Shown here piece after piece: positions 47,201-54,200 of a DNA stretch of 64,000 nt. Below the pieces are notes generated by a model. It worked only from the letters and a program-made list of their open reading frames with translations, did not search any database and was not told the DNA's origin. Source of the DNA: Archilochus colubris (Eukaryota > Chordata > Aves > Apodiformes > Trochilidae); assembly GCA_023079485.1 (NCBI GenBank), contig CM041102.1:753269-817268 (forward strand), in the 5' to 3' direction. Position 1 is the first letter of the stretch. The number at the start of each line of letters is the position of its first letter. The position numbers were made by a program, and so were the translations under genes.

Positions 47201-50051
47201 GAGCTTTCCCTGGTTCACAGAGTTTTCTTCTCTAAGTGGAGTCTGTTTTCTCTTCTGCAGGTACTTGGTCAGTTTGTCAGAAGTGGCTGACATGCACTTG
47301 ATCAGTTATGAGGTCGAGAGAGACCTCATTCCTCTGATCTTATCCAACTGCCAGTACAGTATGGAGAAGGGAGGGGAGACAGTGCAGGACTTTGATCTGG
47401 AGAAGATCCAGCAGCAGGTCATCAGCAAGTTCCTGCAGGGGAAGCCACTCATCACCCTGACGGTAGGAGAAGGCAGCTTGTGCTACCCATGTGTCCTGCA
47501 GACAATTTATTGGCTGATGAAGGAGCCCCGCAGTGCTTGCAGCAGCCAGGCATGCAGGGTTAGCAGTGTTACCAAAGCTTTACAGCCATGGGTTTCTCTC
47601 CTGACAGGGGATGCCTACCCTGGTGTACAGACAGGATCGGAACTATGAGCAGCTGTTTAATAATGTCAGGAGTAAGCTGGATCAGGTGAGTTTCTGCATT
47701 GGAGGACCCAGGGCAAGTGTGTGAGCCCTGACATCCCAAGAAATGTTAGGTTTGTCTTCTGTCACTTGCCTTGTCCACTAATCTCTCTCCGTGCCTTGAA
47801 TCTGTACAAACTGCCTTCTGCCAGTCAGGATTTACAAACAAAGTATTTGTCTAGTGAAGCATTTCCAGTTTCCTAAACCTGAGGCTCAGCCATCTGCCAT
47901 GACTTCAGCAACTGAAGCAGAAGTAAGGAGTGGCTCTAAACTGATGGTAGGAACTGTTTTGACTTCATGGTTTTCAGAGTGCTCTCCCCAATTCTGTGAT
48001 GAAGATGATTAGTGGAGAACTACAGTCTTACAGTGATGTCTGTGATGCTCTGTCTGTCACTGAAATTACGTTGGGATTCCTGGCCATGGCTGGAGAGGAT
48101 CCTAAAATGCCTCTGACTGACTACATCGAAAAAGTCCTCCAGATGGGTGACCAGACAAACCCTCATGTACTGCAGGTGAGGCCTGAGAGCAAAGCTCTTA
48201 TTCCTACAGGATAAAATCTGCACTGGTTTAAGTTAAATCCAGACACTCTGCTCTCCAAGCCCAGCAAAAGTTCAGCTTGCAAGGGTGTGTGATAGAATTC
48301 CCTCTCCACCATATTCAACAGGGAAGGAAAAAACATTTTCACTTCCCCTGCAACCAGTGTTAGTGAGGTGGCAGCACCTAACAGCTTATTGTGCTTGCCA
48401 GGTTCTTGCAAAACACTACAGAAAGTTCAGGTGCTGGGTATGCAGAAGGTCAAACTCTTCTCTGCAGATCCAAGCTCTCCTGTCAGCACCAGGAAGGAGA
48501 GTTCTTAATTGAGTGTCAGCATAATTAGTTGCAGTGCTAGAACTGAGAAAAGGGAGAACATTCAATTATGAGTGAGCTTTCAGTGACACTGCCTTACCGT
48601 GCTGAGCAGGATCTAAAAATATCCCTTTTCCTTTCAAATGTGGTGATAGAGTAAGGTTTTATCCTAATGATGTGTGAAAAGAGGCTCTTTACTGATAGGA
48701 GCAAAGGCACTGTGCTATGACAGGGGTGTGTGACACAGCCCTATCCCTTCCCTGTTTTGATGACACCAAAAGGATGGGTTATTGAAGGCAAAATGGGGAA
48801 GAGGGAGAGGGGAGCCTGTTGCAGCCCAGGTTCAGAAGAACTCCCTGCTTGGGCAGGGCAGGGTATGGACAGGTTCCTAAGTGCATCTCACTCCCTGTCT
48901 GTGTTTTTCTTGCAGGCCCTCAGAAGATGCCACCTAAAGCACAACATTGCCCTGTGGCAACTTCTTTCTACCCTCAAGTCTGAGCAGCTGCTGCGCCTCA
49001 AACAGGTACAGTGCCCAACTTCAGTGTCTTGTCAGCTGTTTCCTCTAAATGAAGTTGCAAAATGGTTGGGTTTTTTTCCCCACTGCTGCGTTTTTAGGAT
49101 CCTTTTGCAGACATCAGTACGGCCTACAAAGCTGAGCTCAGTCCAGTGAATGCCAAGCTCCTCAACACCTTCCTTGTACACGCGAGGCTGGAAACCTTCC
49201 TGCAGGAGCTCCATGAAATGATCACCTTGAAGCTGAGACGTGTCCAAGCTGTGGATGAGTTCAAACCAACCTGGAGGTAAGTTGTGCAACCCAAACCAAC
49301 CTGCAGTTGTTGTTAAGCTTCTCTGCCTCTGGAAATACCTGTGATGGAAATATGGTTTAGTGGTGGCCTTGGCAGTGTTGGTGTAATGGTTGGACTTGGT
49401 AATCTTAAAGGTTTTTTCTAACCAAAACAATCCTGTGGAACTGTTCCCTTGGGATGTGACTGTCCTGCTGGACACAGAGCACAACCACCAGCATAAGGAA
49501 TGTGCAGGCAGTTCTCAGACAAACTCCCTGTTTCTGGCATGTATGACTTCATCTTCCAGCAGCGTTCCCAAAGCTGTTCTGTGTGATACAGCAGGAGCTG
49601 CTGCTTGTGAGCACTGAGGATAAACACAAGCACTGCTGCCCCCACTCAGCTTTCCACACACACACAGCTTGGCCCTAACAGCTTGGTTCTGACCCGCAGC
49701 ACCCCCTGGCTGGCTGTGTTCACCTCTCTATAAATCTGACTGGTGGTTTAACCCTTCTCATTACAAAATACACAGTAAAATTCTGTGTACTGAACGCTGG
49801 TGCATTCCTACCACACAAGATACTCCATGGCACGTGTGGTTTGCTGTACACCATCTATTAACGCTACTCCTGCTCTTTTTCTTCTTGTTTTTTCCAGCCT
49901 GAAGGAGTCGTTCGTTCCTTATCTTGATGCAAAAGGCTCCGAGTTGGCTGCAGAGGTGGAGGAGATGTTCCCAGAGGAGATTCTGCTCTCTCAGGCTCTC
50001 TCCACCTGGAAAGCAGCCGCTGGCTTCAAGAGGGAGCACAGGGAGCACTGA
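5132..50051 (+). CDS. RNF213: RNF213 (mysterin), complete: giant AAA ATPase and E3 ubiquitin ligase, 66 coding exons
   Basis: I assembled 66 coding exons with matching GT-AG boundaries and phases. The open frame is 15660 nt including the stop, giving 5219 residues against 5207 in human. The start ATG at 5132 has a good context (A at -3, G at +4) and encodes the family's N-terminal zinc ribbon; the stop is TGA 50049-50051. Known role: a cytosolic, monomeric, dynein-like AAA ATPase with an E3 ligase module that ubiquitylates bacterial lipopolysaccharide and other targets. It also coats lipid droplets and is the human moyamoya disease susceptibility gene. The order is zinc ribbon, acidic disordered region, CBM20-like domain, stalk, AAA units, RING, RZ finger, C-terminal domain. 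Exon coordinates and residues are given in the part entries that follow. No frameshift or in-frame stop was met. Weak points are the exon 33 acceptor and a few alternative splice sites. The gene spans only 45 kb because the introns are short, as usual on small avian chromosomes. Confidence 0.96.
5211..6681 (+). other. RNF213: RNF213 coding intron 1 (1.47 kb)
   Basis: The largest 5' intron, from GTAGGAG at 5211 to CCCCTGCAG at 6681. It is AT-richer than the CpG island before it. I saw no recognisable gene, RNA or repeat, only short chance frames. Confidence 0.7.
6682..8968 (+). other. RNF213: RNF213 coding exons 2-4: acidic and lysine-rich disordered N-terminal region
   Basis: Exons 6682-7046, 7516-8196 and 8787-8968 encode residues 27-436. 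Residues 62-83 are almost pure Glu (6786-6851). Exon 3 opens with six lysines, then a Ser/Pro/Thr/Gly-rich low-complexity stretch. The same plan (acidic patch, poly-Lys, Ser/Pro-rich tail) is seen in mammalian RNF213, although sequence identity is low. The region is presumably disordered; its function is unknown. The track of T and G bases at 7440-7510 is the intron end before exon 3. Confidence 0.88.
9655..10765 (+). other. RNF213: RNF213 exons 5-7: CBM20-like domain
   Basis: Exons 9655-9810, 10066-10262 and 10485-10765 encode about residues 436-647. The stretch VTVYFHAVLSKHF, KVFIRAEG, IPYKYWVG, YEFIYKH, YVNRCLFI and EWHQYDDIV follows the carbohydrate-binding CBM20 fold known at the RNF213 N-arm. 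Aromatic residues that usually stack on sugar are present (Tyr and Trp in PYKYW). Whether it binds glycogen or starch is inferred from the family. Confidence 0.9.
11605..21434 (+). other. RNF213: RNF213 exons 8-23: N-terminal arm and linker to the AAA core
   Basis: Exons: 11605-11873, 12885-13079, 13602-13797, 14440-14495, 14764-14917, 15372-15524, 16099-16197, 16901-17023, 17447-17627, 18234-18407, 18690-18830, 19108-19715, 20011-20176, 20406-20623, 20916-21056, 21273-21434. They encode residues 648-1659, the mostly helical arm. Landmarks shared with mammals are LCQRCIDD (exon 9), KSWP (exon 16), SSKRLNE-like RSKRLNEVVTV (exon 19), FVDLASISAGENDIDVDRVACFHD (exon 21, near-invariant) and LPESSGDCE (exon 23). 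Exon 19 has a 21-base tandem duplication in an acidic loop (see findings). Exon 11 is small (56 nt) and the region around it (exons 11-15) is the least conserved, so minor boundary errors are most likely there. Confidence 0.87.
12036..12215 (-). mobile_element. CR1 LINE fragment
   Basis: Segments such as GCTCAAAGCAGGACTAAGGC, CCTCTCTGGGGCCCTCCTCC and ATGCAACTTGTCACTGTTGCC follow the reverse complement of the avian CR1 3' region, in the right order, with many substitutions. It lies in the intron between exons 8 and 9 of RNF213. No coding capacity. Confidence 0.65.
21871..23641 (+). other. RNF213: RNF213 exons 24-26: AAA1 and AAA2 units
   Basis: Exons 21871-23008 (1138 nt), 23197-23390 and 23489-23641 encode residues 1660-2154. 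The Walker A segment of AAA2 straddles the exon 24/25 junction and reads KKAGVGKS (Gly2039-Lys2040-Ser2041). The first glycine of the usual GxxxxGK(S/T) is missing, as it is in mammals. Other conserved stretches are YTAEQLV, PTFDEVLLCTP and TIRLIEPKVDE. Exon 24 is a long exon, as in other vertebrates. Confidence 0.93.
24277..27867 (+). other. RNF213: RNF213 giant exon 27: catalytic AAA3 and AAA4 units
   Basis: A single 3591-nt exon (residues 2155-3351), the hallmark long exon of RNF213. AAA3 has Walker A GETGCGKT (residues 2461-2468, 25195-25218) and Walker B LFFDEAN (Asp2528, Glu2529). AAA4 has Walker A GKPGSSKS (2810-2817, 26242-26265) and Walker B VVLDEIG (Asp2885, Glu2886). All catalytic residues expected for ATP binding and hydrolysis are intact. 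Highly conserved stretches such as FFGLRDYYSLIKM and HFPIPLINRLEKHYLD confirm the identity. This is the best conserved part of the gene. Confidence 0.98.
28669..34320 (+). other. RNF213: RNF213 exons 28-37: distal AAA units (AAA5-AAA6 region)
   Basis: Exons: 28669-28805, 29105-29200, 29693-29811, 30280-30402, 31086-31165, 31897-32044, 32346-32529, 32946-33134, 33601-33740, 34166-34320, residues 3352-3808. Landmarks are QQFDTEYSFLK, LIASAKYTVVNEINK, YVGFHGGLWQSVHIDDLRRS, ILDTTVLLRTCVQSAVGMLRDQNE and HTLWKRVQ. Exon 31 can end at 30390 or 30402 in the same frame; I chose the stronger donor at 30402. Exon 32 encodes a short acidic linker, shorter than the human one. Exon 33 has an unusual acceptor with a G run directly before the AG at 31896. 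Confidence 0.88.
30403..31085 (+). other. RNF213: RNF213 intron 31 (0.68 kb)
   Basis: No gene, RNA or clear repeat seen. It contains an AATAAA at about 31013-31018 not placed for transcript ending of a known exon. Confidence 0.5.
34609..34805. mobile_element. Palindromic non-autonomous DNA transposon (MITE-like), 197 bp, with a 7-bp target duplication
   Basis: Long terminal inverted repeats: 34609-34662 pairs with 34755-34805 almost perfectly (about 50 bases per arm), and the roughly 90-base centre is partly palindromic too. The outer flanks carry the identical heptamer ATAAAAG at 34602-34608 and 34806-34812, the expected footprint of insertion. There is no coding capacity. It lies in the intron between exons 37 and 38 of RNF213. 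The superfamily is not identified. Transcribed, it would fold into a long hairpin. Confidence 0.75.
34858..36738 (+). other. RNF213: RNF213 exons 38-41: helical segment before the RING finger
   Basis: Exons 34858-35070, 35466-35647, 36412-36532 and 36638-36738 encode residues 3809-4013. Conserved pieces are YNRFKSRLQNFSRIL, VKNLRMPIEFLC, FVEHVVLGI and DMKTHPTF. The first acceptor follows a long T tract just after the palindromic element. The introns at 35648-36411 and 36739-37009 contain nothing recognisable. Confidence 0.9.
35345..35392 (-). mobile_element. Small CR1 LINE 3'-end fragment
   Basis: GAATCACAGAAGGGACCTCT followed by GGAGGTCATGCTCTAG resembles the start of reverse-complement CR1 copies, where a CACAGAAT-type end is followed by GGGACC...GGTCAT. 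It is short and diverged, in the intron between exons 38 and 39. Confidence 0.5.
37010..37192 (+). other. RNF213: RNF213 exon 42: RING finger
   Basis: Exon 37010-37192 encodes a complete C3HC4 RING (37026-37145): Cys4020-x2-Cys4023, Cys4036-x-His4038-x2-Cys4041-x2-Cys4044, Cys4056-x2-Cys4059. A doublet CysCys (4035-4036) stands where human has a single Cys. The RING is the hinge of the E3 module, but RNF213 ubiquitin transfer onto LPS needs the RZ finger rather than the RING. All zinc ligands are present. Confidence 0.97.
37702..41889 (+). other. RNF213: RNF213 exons 43-50: E3 shell between RING and RZ finger
   Basis: Exons: 37702-37865, 37958-38060, 38734-38848, 39668-39863, 40410-40600, 40871-40999, 41294-41404 and 41647-41889, residues up to 4492. 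Conserved pieces are FFIDVVTTMCFKDNEPPE, SPFNDEVDETPIIRSVMLKLLLKY, NDWHCVYLIRRIAGQRGMEF, DRYLACGQSYRALRDAV and HTAAVLLCGQNPLLQPL. The introns at 38061-38733, 38849-39667 and 39864-40409 hold no recognisable features. Confidence 0.9.
42493..43952 (+). other. RNF213: RNF213 exons 51-54: RZ finger (RNF213-ZNFX1 type zinc finger)
   Basis: Exons 42493-42574, 42888-42922 (35 nt), 43255-43349 and 43793-43952 encode residues 4493-4616. The finger reads ICSNGHPCTVGECG, then HCPDCG, giving Cys4521, His4525, Cys4527, Cys4532, Cys4541 and Cys4544. This module is the ubiquitin-transfer centre that modifies lipopolysaccharide in the mammalian enzyme. It is split over three exons, one of only 35 nt whose skipping would shift the frame. 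Exon 54 has tandem TAGCAG acceptors three bases apart. Confidence 0.95.
45755..45860 (-). mobile_element. CR1 LINE 3'-end fragment
   Basis: CTCACAGAATCACTGATGGC, then GGCTGGAAGGGAACCCTGGA, GGTCACCTGCTCCAATCCCATG and a CAGGGTCACCTAGAGCC block follow the reverse complement of a CR1 3' end in order. It starts about 45 bases after the donor of RNF213 exon 57. Confidence 0.75.
49351..49438 (+). mobile_element. CR1 LINE 3'-end fragment
   Basis: TATGGTTTAGTGGTGGCCTT, GGCAGTGTTGGTGTAATGGT, TGGACTTGGTAATCTTAAAG and a CCTGTGG-type terminus match the + orientation of the avian CR1 3' end. Located in the last intron of RNF213. Confidence 0.75.
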
Positions 50052-50113
50052 GGCTGCTCCTGCCCCAGGGGACCTCACTGCCACTGCCACAGGGGATGGG
50101 GACGTTCTGGAAC

Positions 50114-50171
50114 CTCGGGGGGGTTGGGGTGTCTTGGGGTGTGCTGTTTATTTGGGGTGGGTTTTTTATTT
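50114..50171 (+). other. G-rich, quadruplex-capable stretch in the RNF213 3' UTR
   Basis: Four or more runs of at least four G occur within about 45 bases (a G7, then GGGG three times) with loops of 2, 6 and 14 bases, just after the RNF213 stop codon. On RNA this fits a loose G-quadruplex pattern. Confidence 0.5.
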
Positions 50172-50314
50172 TTACTAATTGTGGTGCAAAGAGGAGCTGC
50201 TTTCATACTCGGGAGGATACAGGATGCCCAGAGACTGCTGCAGACTTCACACGAAGAACAAAACCCCAAAGCCACCTCCTAATCATGGGGTTTTTCCGTA
50301 AAAAAAATAAGAGT

Positions 50315-50320
50315 AATAAA
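50315..50320 (+). promoter_or_regulatory. RNF213: Polyadenylation signal AATAAA of RNF213
   Basis: Canonical hexamer 264 bases after the stop codon. It is followed from about 50355 by a G/T-rich tract that would serve as a very strong downstream element. This makes a 3' UTR of about 0.29 kb. Confidence 0.8.
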
Positions 50321-50356
50321 AAAATTATTCCCTTAGTGCAGGGAAAGCTTTTGGCT

Positions 50357-50523
50357 TGGGGGGGTGTTGGTTTGGGGTTATTTTTTTTGGTTTTTTTGGG
50401 GTTTTTTTGGGGCTTTTTTTGTGTTTTGTTTGTTTGTTTTGGGTTTTTGGGGTTTGTTTGTTTGTTTGTTTTTGTTTGTTTTGTTTTTTTCTTTTGTTTT
50501 TGGTTTTTTGGGGTTTTTTTGGA
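50357..50523 (+). repeat. Extreme G/T-only tract between RNF213 and ENDOV
   Basis: About 165 bases that are almost entirely T and G on the + strand, made of GTTT, GGGG and T-run motifs. Reading frames here (Phe/Gly/Leu/Cys-rich) are artefacts. The strand asymmetry places it right after the RNF213 cleavage site, where it could pause or release polymerase before the ENDOV promoter. Confidence 0.85.
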
Positions 50524-50599
50524 TTCCGTCTTTCCGCTGCAGCATGGGCTCCTCCTGCCCCTGGCCCGTTCCTTGCTGCTCTGGAGCCTCCTTCGTCAC

Positions 50600-51240
50600 T
50601 TCACAATCGGTACCAAGTTGAAAATCCCGAACCGGCCGCACCAGGACGCTGCTCCCCCGCCTGCCGCCGCCCGGCCCGGCCCCGGGGCGTTTCCCAATAG
50701 AGCTGCTGCTCCTCGCGGCTCCTCCCCGCCCGCTGTAGGGGCGGCCCCGGTTTCCGCCATGTCGGGGCTCTCGGCGGAGCCGACACCGGAGCTGCTGGGC
50801 CGCTGGGAACGGTACCGGGGGCTGCGCCTGCGCGGGAGGGGCGGTGCGTTGTCATGGCAACCGTGCGCAGCAGCGAGCGGGGTCGATCCCCTCCGCTCCC
50901 CGGCACCCTGTGTTCCGGTCCGGGCCCGGCCTTGCGGTTTCCCTTCGGTACCGGGTTGGCCACGTTGGGGTCCGCTACACCCGCCGGCCCCCGAGGACCA
51001 GCGCAGGGCCAGGGGAGCTGCGTCCCCCCGCTTCCCTTTGCGGGAAAGCCGAAGGGTTGCCACCTGCCCTCACGCGTCGGGGCGCTCCGGGCGATTCCCG
51101 TCCCGTCCCCCGCGGTGCTCTGTCCCCGTAGGAGGGTCCGGGGGCTCCTCCCGTGCCTCAGGGGCTCCTCCCGTGGCTCCGGGACACCGGCAGGCCCCGA
51201 GCGGGGCAGGCTGAGGCCGGGGGAAGGTTCCACCGCCGCC
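50600..51240. promoter_or_regulatory. CpG-island promoter of ENDOV
   Basis: The region is GC-rich with many CG dinucleotides, GC-box-like sequences (CCCCGCCCGC, GGGGCGG near 50731-50742), and the ENDOV start codon in the context CCGCCATG. It spans exon 1 and intron 1. No TATA box was seen. The start of transcription is likely 50640-50740, only 300-400 bases after the RNF213 polyadenylation signal. Confidence 0.7.
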
Positions 51241-54200
51241 TTTGGTCCTTGTGCAGGGAGCAGGCCCGGCTGCGGGCCCGCGTGGTGGAGGAGGACACGG
51301 AGGGGTGGCAGAAGGATCCGGGATTCGCGGGACTGGAGAGAGTGGGAGGTGTGGATCTGTCCTATGTCAAAGGAGAGGAGAGCAGAGCCTGCGCCTCACT
51401 CGTGGTGCTCAGCTTCCCCGCGCTGCAGGTGAGGGTGCGGGGCTGAGCCCGCGGCTGCGGGGACTCGGGATGGGAAACGGGGCCGGGACTGCAGCTCCAG
51501 CTCCGCCTTAAGCAAAACCTCCAGACCCTTCACGGGAAACGGGGAACAGCGCTGCCTGTGAGGGTTTAGACGGAATGCTCCTCATTGCGAGGTTACCGGG
51601 GCTATGGGCTGGCAGGTCAGAGGATGCTGTGATCAGATGCAGGCTGCGGGCAGGCACAGGGACTGCAGCTGGGTTAGGGGGAGAGGGAAAGGGATCAGTC
51701 CCGGCCACCACTCAGGACACAGAAGGAACCCTTTTTTCTGGGCCAGTTAAGAGAGGAAATTAAAACATTTGTAGCACCCAAACAGCAAGGGTCTTGTCCC
51801 TGAGTTCTTGTTGGGAATCAACTCACAAGATATAAAAACCTTTTCAAAACTGCTGTGAATCCCACTGGCGTTTTACTTGAATTCATGAAGATTTTTGGTC
51901 TCTTTCCCAACTTTCAAAGCAATATAAAAATTAACTGTAAAACGTATAACAAGCAGAGAAATAAATGTGGATGTTGGGTGCCAGTATTTTTATGAACCAA
52001 ATTCCAAATCCTGCCTTTATTCCAGGCTTGCCCTGCACCATCCTTTTTTTGTCCTTTTACAGAGTTTCTCTTGGCCTCTGGCAGCACAGAGACAGAGACC
52101 CTTTGATAATGCTCTGTCCAGGTGAACTTTTAGGTCCCCACTGTGTGGTTGAATAGCTGCCCTAATTTTGTCTCAAGGACTTCACTCTCCAGCAGGGTAT
52201 GGTTGGTGATTTCCAGCCCTCTTCTGTCAGCAGTCCATTGCCCACCCCTGGTTCTGAGTGCCAGACTGACACAACCCAAGGGTTTTGGCTTTGCTGGAGA
52301 GATCCAGAAGCAGAGTGTTTAAAAAAAAAAACAAAATAAAAAAACCAAACGGGTGAGAGTAAGAGACATAAACCAAAAGAGAGGCCTCTGAAACAGGAAC
52401 CACCCAGCGAAGTCCTGCAGGTCACAGTCTCTGCTCTGTCCCTCTGCTCCCAGGTGCTGTATGAGGACTGCCGGATGGTGGCTGTGGGTGCCCCCTACCT
52501 GGCAGGATTCTTGGCCTTCAGAGAGGTCCCTTTCCTGGTGGAAGCTCTTCAGAGACTTCAGCAGGAGCAGCCCAGTCTCAAACCTCAGGTATGTCTTATT
52601 CCTTGTCTGTCTGTTTCCCATGGGCAGCACCACCAGAGGAGTGCTGCCAGCCATTAGGAGCTCACACTGGGGACCATTTAGAGTCAGGGTTAGGCAGTGC
52701 CACAGGAAGACCCCAGCAGAGAGACCTAAAAGGGCTGAGGCACAGGCCCAGCATCACCATTTCCCTGTTTGAGTGGGTCTCAGTGCAAAGGAAATAACAT
52801 TTCTTTTTTGGCTTTTTCAGGTTCTTCTTGTAGATGGGAATGGCCTGCTCCATCCCAGAGGTAGGACTTCACTGGAGAGCCCTGCTTTCCAGGGTCCCCG
52901 TGCTGTCATATGAGGTTCCTGTTTTCTGGTGTCCTGCAGTCACAGTGAGTCCTTGTTGGCAGGATTTGGTGTGGCCTGTCACCTCGGAGTCCTGACAGAT
53001 CTACCATGCATTGGAGTGGCCAAGAACCTCCTGCACGTGGATGGTTTGGCCAAGGACGAGCTGCACAAAGAGCAGGTTAGGCCAGGCTGGGAATTACCTT
53101 CCATTTAAACATCCTAAGAGAACTGGGATGGCCACATACAAATAGTTTCTAACCAACTGACTGGGTCTCTGTCTCCATAGATTCGTTCCCTGCAGAGGGA
53201 AGGAGATTCATTCCCCCTGACAGGCACTTCAGGGAGAGTCCTGGGCATGGTAAGCTGCAGGGAGCTTCCTGTTCACTTGGCTGCCATGATCTGCCAGCTC
53301 TGTGCAGCTGGGAGCACTGGAGGATGTTGTCTGTAGTGGGGCTGTCTTGTTCAGGAGGAGGTGGTGTGAAGAGGTGACCATTGCCTTCCCCTTCCTGAGA
53401 GCTCAGACATTTGCAGAAGGAGCTGACAGCTGAGGTGTTGAGTGTGTTCATGTCTGTGGCTGTGGCATCTGAGGTGCCAGGCTCCAGCACCCCCACAGTC
53501 ATGGGGAGGCGCCAGCTCTGTTCCAGCTTTCTCTTACTGGGGTGAAATCCGGGAGCATCCGACTCAGGGGGGTGCAGCACAGGGCAGGGGCAGGTGTAAG
53601 AAACTTCCTGCTGTTATTTAGGCTGCATTAGGTTGTGTCACTGCTTCCCAGACAAGCACGGGGCTTTTGAGGAAGGGCCACAAGGATGCAAAAGAGCAAA
53701 CAGTCCTAATGATGGGAGACACTGGGAGGCAGAAGTGAGAGGAGAGGGCTGGGAGGTACCATACACAGAGCCACCATCCCACCTGCCGGCAGCTGCCTGG
53801 CGTGTAACTCATCTGCCCCTCTCTGTTTGTCACACCGAGCCTCTTCAGTGCTTGATCTTTCCTGTTTCTGTGTGCACAGGCCCTGCGTAGCCACCACAGG
53901 AGCTTTAGGCCCCTCTATGTCTCTGTGGGTCACAGGGTGTGTCTGGGGACAGCCGTGCGTCTGGTCCAGTCCTGCTGCAGGTACCGGATCCCGGAGCCCA
54001 TCCGCCAGGTACCGGGGCAGGGCTGAGGAAGGGGCAGGCAGGCCTGGAGGTGCCAAACCCGTGGGGGTGTTTTAGAGCTTCCATTTCCCCTCTGCAGCAG
54101 AAAGGTCCCCAGTGGGCTCCTGATGCAGTGCCTGGGAGCAGAGGCAGCCCCGGCCCCACTCCTTCCCTGTGGCTCCCCCTCTGCAGTCAGCTTCTGCGAT

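Larger units (their letters stand above)
44280..50051 (+). other. RNF213: RNF213 exons 55-66: C-terminal domain
   Basis: Exons: 44280-44448, 44774-44865, 45458-45709, 46030-46162, 46489-46572, 46926-47106, 47261-47462, 47608-47685, 47978-48175, 48916-49005, 49098-49276 and 49898-50051 (stop), residues 4617-5219. Conserved pieces are LVKFLPEILALQRDLV, LLPRRHGQGLC, ISYEVERDLIPLILSNCQY, MGDQTNPHVLQAL and FPEEILLSQALSTWK. The residue equivalent to human R4810 lies in this part, but I did not place it exactly. Confidence 0.92.

Noticed and set aside
48660..48770. Possible C/D-box snoRNA (TGATG near 48669)
   Set aside because: No matching terminal stem or correctly spaced D box could be found.
50096..51214. 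372-residue open frame spanning the G/T tract and the ENDOV promoter
   Set aside because: The protein is a composition artefact (Phe/Gly/Cys/Val-rich, then Pro/Arg-rich) crossing a 3' UTR, a terminator-like tract and a promoter.
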